Assembly (NCBI GenBank): GCA_030835185.1
Contig: JAUQWL010000017.1
Coordinates: 1 to 10,816 of the forward strand
Source of the DNA: Solirubrobacterales bacterium
GTDB lineage: Bacteria; Actinomycetota; Thermoleophilia; Solirubrobacterales; 70-9
DNA length: 10,816 nucleotides
Reading direction: 5' to 3'
The notes under the pieces are model-generated. The model was not told where the DNA came from. It did not search any database and was given only the letters and a program-made list of their open reading frames with translations. Position 1 is the first letter of the stretch. Each line of letters opens with the position of its first letter. A program made the position numbers and the translations under genes. This document shows positions 1 to 5,765 of this stretch, piece by piece.

Positions 1-277
1 GAACCTCTTTCGTTTCGAAGCTCCTGTTGCCGATCCGGGTGACCTCTACGCTGAACGCCACCGGGCCGGAGGCCAGGGTCAGTTCGCGATTGAAGCTGAC
101 CGAACAGCGCCCGACGACGTACTGGCTGCGGTTCATGCCGAGACCCTCCAGAAAGCGGTCGCGACCTTCCTCGAGGTAGGTCAGCACGACGGCATTGTTG
201 ACGTGGCCCAGCCCGTCGATGTCGCGCCACCTCATGTTGACGGCGAAGTCGACCGCCGAGCCGGTCGCGGAGGTCAA
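1..277 (-). CDS. Acyl-CoA thioesterase, hotdog fold (4HBT/YbgC-FadM type), 3' end missing
   Basis: This is the N-terminal 92 codons of a hotdog-fold thioesterase, which hydrolyses acyl-CoA to free acid and CoA in the cytoplasm. The gene continues past the left edge of the window. The reading frame shows the family's signature loop RWRDIDGLGHVNN at about residues 16-28. D21 aligns with the catalytic Asp of 4-hydroxybenzoyl-CoA thioesterase, and H25-V-N-N opens the central hotdog helix. I chose the TTG at 277-275 because it overlaps the kdd stop codon (TTGA, 4-nt overlap), has a purine-rich GGGGGTGAGG stretch just upstream, and gives a normal short N-terminus. The 4-nt overlap implies translational coupling with kdd. 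In the lysine fermentation pathway it might release a CoA ester or salvage CoA; its substrate is not visible. The lysine-pathway enzyme Kal is also a hotdog protein, but this sequence looks like a thioesterase, not Kal. Confidence 0.8.
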   Translation of the reverse strand, partial: MTSATGSAVDFAVNMRWRDIDGLGHVNNAVVLTYLEEGRDRFLEGLGMNRSQYVVGRCSVSFNRELTLASGPVAFSVEVTRIGNRSFETKEV

Positions 278-1305
278 GTCCTCACCCCCTGTATCCCGAA
301 TGCCTGCTGGAGGGACGGCGTCCGCCGGAGCAGATCCAGCGAGTAGGCGCCGACGTCCGGAGTGAAGCCGGAGCCGACCAGCATGCGGATGTCGCGGCCG
401 ATGCCGTCGGCGGTCAGCGCCGCGGTCTGGAACGTGGTCGCCATCGAGAAGAACAGCACGGTGCCACCGGTCGCAGTGGCGACGATCGCCGCCGGTTCGC
501 AGCCGCCGGCGTTGACCACGACCACGGTCAGGTCGGCCGCCGGGACTCCGGCTTCGGTCATTGCCGCGACCGTGCCCACCGGATCGCGCAGGTTGACCAC
601 CAGACCGACGTCGCAGAGGTCGAGCTGGATCGCCCGGGCCACCGCGACTTCGTCGACGTCCATGCAGACGACGGTTCCGTCGGCCACCGTCTCCTGCGCC
701 GCCGCCATCGCCAGTTTGCCGGCATGGCCGGCACCCATCACCAGGACGGTCTCCCCCTCACGAGCGAGGTCCCGCACATGCGAGCCGGCGCCGTATACGT
801 CGTAGACCTCGAGCGCGGCCTCCACCGGCAGGTCGTCCGGCAGCGGGCCCCAGGGCGCGCTGTCGAAGACGTAGGCGGTGCCCTCGACCCCGATCTGGGC
901 GGAGTCCGGGTCGAGGTGGGTCACCGAGTCGATTCTCAGCGGGGTCAGGGTGAGCGAAGCCAGAGTGACGATCCGGTCGCCGACTCCGGGCGGGTCCGTG
1001 TAACGCTCGCCGACCGCGGTGACTGTGCCGAGGGCGACGCCACCGGAGTCGGTGTCCGGATTGTGCATCTTGCCCCGGGCGCGAACGATCTCCATCACCC
1101 TGAGCGCCATCAGCTCGGGGTCGCCGTCAGCGGATTCGCGGATGTTGCGATGGGAGGTCGAATCGAGGCAGAGCCGCTCGACCGCGACTTCGAACTCGCT
1201 CGGGCGCACGGGGTCCGAGGCGTCGAGGCGGCGGGCCGGCTGCGGCAGCGCGCGCGGAGGGTCGAGAACCCTTCCGGTGCCAAGCTGCTCGCCGCTTACC
1301 TCCAC
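274..1305 (-). CDS. kdd: L-erythro-3,5-diaminohexanoate dehydrogenase
   Basis: Kdd (EC 1.4.1.11) oxidatively deaminates L-erythro-3,5-diaminohexanoate to 5-amino-3-oxohexanoate with NAD(P)+. It acts after lysine 2,3-aminomutase and beta-lysine 5,6-aminomutase in lysine fermentation. The 343-residue protein has the family's normal length and shows its hallmarks in order: G-T-G-R-V-L-D-P-P near residue 9, PQPARRLD at 21-28, RGKMHNPDTDSGG at 77-89, the barrel segment LASLTLTPLRID at 115-126, a Rossmann dinucleotide loop VMGAGHAGK at 189-197, and VLFFSMATTF at 283-292. It begins with GTG, which leaves the usual eight or so residues before the first conserved block. An SD-like run of G precedes it. 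A promoter lies about 55-85 nt upstream. The next gene, a thioesterase, overlaps its stop. The aminomutases, Kce and Kal are not in the window. Identity is from recalled family sequence; I consider it firm. Confidence 0.93.
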   Translation of the reverse strand: MEVSGEQLGTGRVLDPPRALPQPARRLDASDPVRPSEFEVAVERLCLDSTSHRNIRESADGDPELMALRVMEIVRARGKMHNPDTDSGGVALGTVTAVGERYTDPPGVGDRIVTLASLTLTPLRIDSVTHLDPDSAQIGVEGTAYVFDSAPWGPLPDDLPVEAALEVYDVYGAGSHVRDLAREGETVLVMGAGHAGKLAMAAAQETVADGTVVCMDVDEVAVARAIQLDLCDVGLVVNLRDPVGTVAAMTEAGVPAADLTVVVVNAGGCEPAAIVATATGGTVLFFSMATTFQTAALTADGIGRDIRMLVGSGFTPDVGAYSLDLLRRTPSLQQAFGIQGVRT

Positions 1306-1359
1306 TCAAACCCCCCGAACATCTCGAAGCCCGACCCTACGAGCTTCATGAACGACCGT

Positions 1360-1366
1360 TAGGCTA
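1360..1366. promoter_or_regulatory. Symmetric -10 element shared by divergent genes
   Basis: The heptamer TAGGCTA reads as a -10 box on both strands: TAGGCT on plus (1360-1365) and TAGCCT on minus (1366-1361). It sits almost midway between kdd (start 1305) and the amidohydrolase (start 1427), so both transcripts would have leaders of about 50 nt. The plus direction lacks a recognisable -35 at 16-18 nt. Bidirectional transcription from symmetric -10 elements is known in bacteria; its use here is inferred. Confidence 0.35.
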
Positions 1367-1389
1367 GGGGAAATCAGCCGCTACGTCAA
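1361..1389 (-). promoter_or_regulatory. Sigma70-type promoter for kdd
   Basis: On the minus strand a -35 box TTGACG (1389-1384, five of six matches to TTGACA) is followed after exactly 17 nt by TAGCCT (1366-1361), which fits the actinobacterial TANNNT -10 pattern. Transcription would begin near 1354, giving a leader of about 50 nt before the GTG start of kdd. It is the only place in the window where I found a convincing -35 and -10 pair at ideal spacing. Confidence 0.6.
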
Positions 1390-1426
1390 GAGCGCTACGC
1401 GCGGGGGCCGCAACTTGGGACTTCAT

Positions 1427-2488
1427 ATGCCGATCGTCTGGAGCGAAACCCACCGGGAACACCGCCCGGAGGGTGAGGTCTGGGTCGGGGTACGGATCGC
1501 CGGAACCGAGCATCCGGAGCGGGTCGACCGCATCCTCGCGTCACTGGCGGGGACCGGCGCCTCCGCGGTGCGCGAACCCGAATCCCGGCCGGCCGACGCA
1601 CTCGAACGCGTCCACTCCCCCGAGCTGCTCGAGTACCTCGCCGGCGCCTGGAAGGGATGGCAGGAGTCCGGTCACGAGGACGACCCCGGCCAGGATCGCG
1701 TCGTGCCGTACCTCTTCCCCACCGAGGGCCTGCTGGACGGCCTGCCACCGGCCGATCCCTTCTCGGCGGCAGCCCGGGCCGGCCGCTTCACCTACGACAC
1801 GATGACCCTGATCGGGCCGGGAACCTGGGAGGCCGCCCGGGCGGCGGCCGAATCGGCGCTGACCGCCGCGGACCTGGTCCTCGAAGGCGCGCCGGCCGCC
1901 TACGCCTGCTGCCGGCCGCCCGGACACCACGCCACCCGCGGCGCGATCGGCGGCTCCTGTTACCTGAACAACAGCGCGCTGGCCGCCGCCCGGCTGGGCG
2001 ACTCCGGTCGCGGGCCGGTCGCAATCATCGATATCGATGCCCATCACGGCAACGGCAGCCAGTCGATTTTCTACGAGGACCCTTCGGTGCTGACCGCATC
2101 GCTCCACGTCGATCCCGGCCACGGCTGGTTCCCCCATTTCCTCGGCTTCGCGGACGAGACCGGGTCCGGCGCCGGCACCGGCGCCAACCGAAACCTGCCG
2201 CTGCTCCCCGGCAGCGGAGACGACGACTGGCTGGCCGGTGTGACGTCACTGGTCGAGTGGGCCGAGGCCGGCGGTGCACGCTCCTTGGTCATCGCCCTCG
2301 GGGTCGATGCCGCCCATCACGATCCGGAGAGCCCGCTCGAGGTCACGATCGACGGCTACCGCGAGGCCGGCCGCCTGCTCGGCAACATGGGCCTGCCCAC
2401 GGTCATAGCCCAGGAAGGCGGCTACGACCTCGACAACATCGGGCCGCTGGTCAAGGAGACCCTGCTCGGCTTCGAGTCGGCCGTGTAG
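1427..2488 (+). CDS. Acetylpolyamine amidohydrolase (histone deacetylase superfamily)
   Basis: A zinc hydrolase of the arginase/deacetylase fold that removes acetyl groups from N-acetylated polyamines or similar amines. The 353-residue protein resembles Mycoplana AphA along its length as I recall that sequence. Conserved blocks are PGTWEAA, CRPPGHHA with the His pair H167-H168, IDIDAHHGNG with zinc ligands D204 and H206, HFLGFADETGSGAGTG, the third zinc ligand D294 in LGVDAAHH, and the catalytic Tyr Y333 in QEGGY. I chose the ATG at 1427 over the in-frame TTG at 1415, because MPIVWSETHREHRP matches the family N-terminus; GGGA lies 6 nt upstream. It has no signal peptide and should be cytoplasmic. 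It is divergent from kdd. Possible substrates are acetylputrescine or acetylspermidine, or an acetylated (beta-)lysine derivative; the last is speculation from the neighbour. Confidence 0.88.
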   Translation: MPIVWSETHREHRPEGEVWVGVRIAGTEHPERVDRILASLAGTGASAVREPESRPADALERVHSPELLEYLAGAWKGWQESGHEDDPGQDRVVPYLFPTEGLLDGLPPADPFSAAARAGRFTYDTMTLIGPGTWEAARAAAESALTAADLVLEGAPAAYACCRPPGHHATRGAIGGSCYLNNSALAAARLGDSGRGPVAIIDIDAHHGNGSQSIFYEDPSVLTASLHVDPGHGWFPHFLGFADETGSGAGTGANRNLPLLPGSGDDDWLAGVTSLVEWAEAGGARSLVIALGVDAAHHDPESPLEVTIDGYREAGRLLGNMGLPTVIAQEGGYDLDNIGPLVKETLLGFESAV

Positions 2489-2649
2489 CCACCCGGACCC
2501 ACAGGCGAAAGGCACGGCCGGTCGAGATACGGAGCGGGGAGGCAGTTTCGGAGGCATTGCCACGAACCGGGGCCGGGAGGTTCCGCCGACGACGTTTCGG
2601 ATCGAGGAGGCGGGATCTCCCGACCCCCGGGACCCCGGCCCACCGCGCT
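2489..2649. other. Convergent intergenic region
   Basis: This 161-nt gap separates the stop of the plus-strand amidohydrolase from the stop of the minus-strand mutase small subunit. It is GC-rich and contains short self-complementary runs such as CGGGATCTCCCG, but I see no long stem with a U-rich tail and no supportable gene. Where the two transcripts end is therefore not visible. Confidence 0.5.
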
Positions 2650-3147
2650 TCAGATAGAGCGGCTGCGGCCTTCGACGCCGTTGCGGATGAACTCGACTAT
2701 CTCATCGGTGCCGGTGCCGGGCGTGAAGACTTCGTCCACGCCCATCGACTTCAGCTGGTCGATGTCGCGGGTCGGAATCGTGCCACCGACCGTCAGCAGT
2801 ACGTCGTCGACTCCCTGGGCTTGGAGCAGCTCGACGATCTTGGGCACCAGAGTCATGTGGGCGCCGGAGAGGATCGAGATGCCGATCGCGTCGGCGTCCT
2901 CCTGGATCGCCGTCTCGGCGATCTGTTCCGGGGTCTGGTGGAGGCCGGTGTAGATCACCTCCATACCGGCATCGCGCAGGGCGCGGGCGATGATCTTGGC
3001 GCCGCGGTCGTGACCGTCCAGCCCGGGCTTGGCTACGACGACCCGTATCTTGCGGCCGATCGTCGCGGTCCACCGGGCCTCGGCTTCCGGCGCGGTTTCG
3101 GCCGGCGAAGTCCCGGTCGTCGTGCCTCCGCTTCCGCTCGCTTCCAT
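2650..3147 (-). CDS. icmB: Acyl-CoA mutase small subunit, cobalamin-binding (IcmB-like)
   Basis: The B12-binding subunit of a two-subunit adenosylcobalamin-dependent acyl-CoA mutase. It carries the base-off/His-on motif DGHDRG at residues 44-49, with H46 the expected lower cobalt ligand. The remaining flavodoxin-like motifs follow: GMEVIYTGLHQTPEQ, SILSGAH and VGGTIP, then VFTPGTGTDEIV near the C-terminus. The domain matches IcmB closely as I recall it, but small subunits of methylmalonyl-CoA mutases look similar, so specificity is taken from the partner. At 165 residues it is longer than the roughly 136 of Streptomyces IcmB; the excess is a Gly/Thr/Ala/Glu-rich N-terminus of about 28 residues. 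Its ATG lies one base after the large-subunit TGA, so the two are almost certainly co-translated and made in equal amounts. Confidence 0.9.
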   Translation of the reverse strand: MEASGSGGTTTGTSPAETAPEAEARWTATIGRKIRVVVAKPGLDGHDRGAKIIARALRDAGMEVIYTGLHQTPEQIAETAIQEDADAIGISILSGAHMTLVPKIVELLQAQGVDDVLLTVGGTIPTRDIDQLKSMGVDEVFTPGTGTDEIVEFIRNGVEGRSRSI

Positions 3148-3148
3148 C

Positions 3149-4849
3149 TCAGAACACCGGGGTCTCGGTATAGGTGCCGAATACGTCCTGGAGGGCCGAG
3201 ACCATCTCTCCTTCGGTCGTCCGGTGCCGGGCCGCGCCGATGATCGGGTACATCAGGTTGCCGCCGGCCCCGGCGACCTTCTTCAGCTCCGCCAGAGCCC
3301 GGTCGACATCTGCCTGGCTCCGCTCCTCCCTGGTCTTCCTCAGCCGTTCGATCTGCTTGTCCTCCAGCGCCGGGTCGATGTGGAGCAGCGGGACTTCTTC
3401 CTCTTCGTGCCGGTGGCTGTTGACCCCGACGATCAGCCGTTCCTTCTCGTCGAGCTCACGCTGGAAGGTGAAGGCTGCATCCCCGATCTCGCGCTGCGGG
3501 AAGTTCTGGCGCACCGCTTCGACCATGCCGCCGAGTTCGTCGATCCGGCGGAAGTAGTCGTAGGCGTCGGCTTCGAGCTCGTCGGTCAGGGATTCGACGA
3601 AATAGGAGCCGCCGAGCGGGTCGATCGTGTTGGTGACGCCGGTCTCCTCCTTGATGATCTGCTGGGTCCTGAGTGCCACACGAACGGCTTCTTCGGTTGG
3701 CAGCGCGAGCGCCTCGTCGAAGGAGTTGGTGTGGAGTGACTGGGTGCCGCCGAGCACGCCGGCCAGCGCCTCGATCGCCGTCCTGACGATGTTGTTGAGC
3801 GGCTGCTGGGCGGTCAGCGACACACCCGCGGTATGGGTGTGGAAGCGCAGCCGCATCGACTCCGGTTTCTTCGCGCCGTAAGTCTCCTTCAGCTCGCGGG
3901 CCCAGATGCGCCGGGCGGCTCGGTACTTGGCGATCTCCTCGAAGAAATCGATGTGGGCGTTGAAGAAGAAGGACAGCCGGGGGGCGAAGGCGTCGACGTC
4001 GATACCCCTGTCGATCGCCCGCTCGACGTAGGTGAATCCGTTCTTCAGGGTGAAGGCGAGCTCCTGCGAAGCGGTCGCTCCGGCCTCGCGGATGTGGTAG
4101 CCGGAGATCGAGATCGGATGCCAGCGCGGCATGTTGTCCGTGCAGTACTCGACCATGTCGGTGACCAGCCGCATCGCCGGCTCGACCGGGAAGCACCACT
4201 CCTTCTGGGCGATGTACTCCTTGAGGATGTCGGTCTGGATCGTGCCGGCCAGCTTCTCCGGCGGGACCCCCTGGCGCTCACCGACCAGTACGTAGAAGGC
4301 GAGCAGCATCGCCGCAGGGGCGTTGATCGTCATCGAGGTGCTGACCCTGTCCAGCGGGATGCCGCCGAACAGGATCTCCATGTCGTCGAGCGTGTCGACC
4401 GCGACGCCCTCCCGCCCGACCTCGCCCAGCGAACGTGCGTGGTCGGAGTCGTAGCCCATCAGGGTCGGCATGTCGAAGGCGGTCGAGAGGCCGGTCTGGC
4501 CGTGCTCGAGCAGGTAGTGAAAACGCTCGTTGGTCTCCTCGACTGTGCCGAATCCGGCGAACTGGCGCATCGTCCAGTTGCGGCCACGATACATCGATTC
4601 GTAGGGGCCGCGGGTGAACGGATACTGGCCCGGTTCGCCGATCTCCTCGGCGGGGTTGCCTTTCAGATCGTCCGGCCCGTACCTGGCCTTGATCGGCTTG
4701 CCGGACATCGTGGTGAAGTTCTTTTCCGCGGTCGGCGGCTCTGCCGCGGCGGCATCGTTCCGGGCTGATTCCTCATCGACCCTGTCGGCGGTTCCGCTTT
4801 CGGCAGACCCTGCCGCTTCGCTGCCCGCTGATGTGGAGGCCGGTTCCAT
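3149..4849 (-). CDS. icmA: B12-dependent acyl-CoA mutase large subunit, isobutyryl-CoA mutase type
   Basis: The catalytic TIM-barrel subunit of a radical carbon-skeleton mutase, predicted to interconvert isobutyryl-CoA and n-butyryl-CoA with the small subunit encoded just downstream. It is 566 residues long, the same as Streptomyces IcmA. Visible blocks are YPFTRGPYESMYRGRNW at 76-92, GYDSDH, SISGYHIREAGATA with catalytic H252, and SLTAQQPLNNIVRTAIEAL. At the position of MCM Tyr89 it has F97, and at MCM Arg207 it has Q215 within EYIAQKEW. F and Q are the IcmA residues (Phe80/Gln198, same 118-residue spacing). A124 matches IcmA Ala107 rather than the Asp of 2-hydroxyisobutyryl-CoA mutase. Automated annotation would probably say methylmalonyl-CoA mutase. 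Residues 1-43 are a low-complexity Ala/Ser/Glu tail. No SD precedes the ATG, but a TAGTAT box does. No GTPase chaperone adjoins it. Confidence 0.88.
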   Translation of the reverse strand: MEPASTSAGSEAAGSAESGTADRVDEESARNDAAAAEPPTAEKNFTTMSGKPIKARYGPDDLKGNPAEEIGEPGQYPFTRGPYESMYRGRNWTMRQFAGFGTVEETNERFHYLLEHGQTGLSTAFDMPTLMGYDSDHARSLGEVGREGVAVDTLDDMEILFGGIPLDRVSTSMTINAPAAMLLAFYVLVGERQGVPPEKLAGTIQTDILKEYIAQKEWCFPVEPAMRLVTDMVEYCTDNMPRWHPISISGYHIREAGATASQELAFTLKNGFTYVERAIDRGIDVDAFAPRLSFFFNAHIDFFEEIAKYRAARRIWARELKETYGAKKPESMRLRFHTHTAGVSLTAQQPLNNIVRTAIEALAGVLGGTQSLHTNSFDEALALPTEEAVRVALRTQQIIKEETGVTNTIDPLGGSYFVESLTDELEADAYDYFRRIDELGGMVEAVRQNFPQREIGDAAFTFQRELDEKERLIVGVNSHRHEEEEVPLLHIDPALEDKQIERLRKTREERSQADVDRALAELKKVAGAGGNLMYPIIGAARHRTTEGEMVSALQDVFGTYTETPVF

Positions 4850-4858
4850 GGAAGGCAG

Positions 4859-4864
4859 ATACTA
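4859..4864 (-). promoter_or_regulatory. Possible leaderless -10 box before the mutase operon
   Basis: TAGTAT on the minus strand ends 9 nt before the mutase ATG at 4849. No Shine-Dalgarno sequence is visible in the 43-nt gap after the upstream phosphatase gene. The spacing would start the mRNA within about three bases of the ATG. No -35 is recognisable, so this could also be chance. Confidence 0.35.
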
Positions 4865-4892
4865 GAGCGAAATCGGAGCCGTGCCGGACTTG

Positions 4893-5651
4893 TCAGCGAC
4901 GCTTGGAGAGGTAACTGCCAAGGCCTCCCAGCGCGGCGGTCAGGGTGACGGTACCCGCGACGACCAGATTGCGGCCGAGGCGGTCGAAGCGCATTATCCG
5001 CCAGCCCTCTTCCTTCGCAACCTTGGCCAGCGGGGCATCGGGGTTGACCACCACCGAATTGCCGACCGCGCCCAGCATCGGAAGATCCGAGGTCGAGTCC
5101 GAGTACGCCCATGAGGCTTCGAGGGCCAGCCCCTGCTCGCCGGCCAGGTCCTCCATCGCCTCGACCTTGCCGGGTCCGTAGACGAAACGGCCGTCGATCC
5201 GGCCTGTATACACGCCTTCGTCGTTGACCACGTAACGGGTGCCCACCCCGCCGTCCATCCCCAGCACAGCGGCCAGCAGCTCGACCATGTCGTGGCCAGC
5301 GGCGCTGACGATGAAGGTCTTTCGGCCCTTGTCCTGATGACTGTGGATCTCGTCCAGCATCTCCGGGTAGATCCGTGGAAGCACGCCGGCGAGCACCTCC
5401 GGCCACATCTGCTCGATCTCCCGCGCGGAAACGTTGGAGAGCGTATCCTGGGCCATCTTCAGGACCTCGTTGGTCTGCTCGTCGGTCGCCCCCTTGATCC
5501 GGTACCGGAAATGGTCGCGGCCCCACCTGAAGATCTGGGCGCGCGAGATCAACCCCCGTCGACGCGCCACCCTCGCAAACTCCATCCCGCTGGAACCCGC
5601 CATCAGGGTCTTGTCAAGGTCGAAGAACGCTGCTGCGGTTGATTCCTTCAT
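4893..5651 (-). CDS. HAD-IB family phosphatase with C-terminal membrane segment
   Basis: A SerB-like haloacid-dehalogenase hydrolase of subclass IB, a Mg2+-dependent phosphomonoesterase whose substrate cannot be read from sequence. All four HAD motifs are present: FDLDKT with nucleophile D11 and acid/base D13, S116 in FIVSAAG, K162 in YGPGKVEAM, and YSDSTSDLPML with D185 and D189. An alpha-helical cap lies between motifs I and II. The C-terminus (about residues 228-248, LVVAGTVTLTAALGGLGSYL) is hydrophobic and ends in KRR, so the enzyme is probably anchored to the membrane by its tail. I chose the ATG at 5651 (252 residues); an in-frame TTG at 5660 would add three residues but overlaps a TAGATT box that is better read as a promoter. 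It lies 42 nt upstream of the mutase genes on the same strand, though a link to acyl-CoA metabolism is not evident. Confidence 0.85.
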   Translation of the reverse strand: MKESTAAAFFDLDKTLMAGSSGMEFARVARRRGLISRAQIFRWGRDHFRYRIKGATDEQTNEVLKMAQDTLSNVSAREIEQMWPEVLAGVLPRIYPEMLDEIHSHQDKGRKTFIVSAAGHDMVELLAAVLGMDGGVGTRYVVNDEGVYTGRIDGRFVYGPGKVEAMEDLAGEQGLALEASWAYSDSTSDLPMLGAVGNSVVVNPDAPLAKVAKEEGWRIMRFDRLGRNLVVAGTVTLTAALGGLGSYLSKRR

Positions 5652-5658
5652 CCCGGCC

Positions 5659-5664
5659 AATCTA
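5659..5664 (-). promoter_or_regulatory. Candidate leaderless -10 box for the phosphatase gene
   Basis: TAGATT on the minus strand is followed by seven bases (GGCCGGG) and then the ATG at 5651. That is the ideal distance for transcription to begin at the A of the start codon. No SD is properly spaced and no -35 is seen. The same box-to-ATG distance recurs upstream of two other genes in this window. Confidence 0.45.
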
Positions 5665-5693
5665 GCGAGCCGTCCCTCCCGGCCGGAGTGGTT

Positions 5694-5754
5694 GGACGGG
5701 CGGACAGGCCCCCCGTATGGGTTGGTAGGCGTGGAGGGGCCTGCCCGCCCCTCC
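5694..5754 (-). terminator. Long GC hairpin after the thiolase gene
   Basis: The arms 5694-5712 (GGACGGGCGGACAGGCCCC) and 5736-5754 (GGGGCCTGCCCGCCCCTCC) are inverted repeats that pair at 17 of 19 positions around a 23-nt loop. They begin 12 nt downstream of the thiolase stop and end about 30 nt before the phosphatase -10 box. A stable stem at this place suggests transcription termination or 3'-end protection of the thiolase mRNA. No U-tract follows on the minus strand, so it is not a classic intrinsic terminator. U-less hairpins are common in actinobacteria. Confidence 0.55.
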
Positions 5755-5765
5755 CCACGTGCTGC

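Noticed and set aside
1415..1426. TTG start for the amidohydrolase
   Set aside because: It adds four residues not seen in the family; the ATG at 1427 aligns with the known N-terminus.
1657..3243. 528-codon plus-strand open frame
   Set aside because: It lies in another frame across the amidohydrolase and opposite the mutase small subunit. It is Arg/Pro/Gly-rich with no recognisable domain, a shadow of high-GC coding DNA.
3833..4768. 311-codon plus-strand frame opposite the mutase large subunit
   Set aside because: Antisense shadow without domain signatures or a plausible start.
3149..4849. 2-hydroxyisobutyryl-CoA mutase
   Set aside because: The position that is Asp in HcmA (Asp117) is Ala124 here, and the position that is Ile is Phe97.
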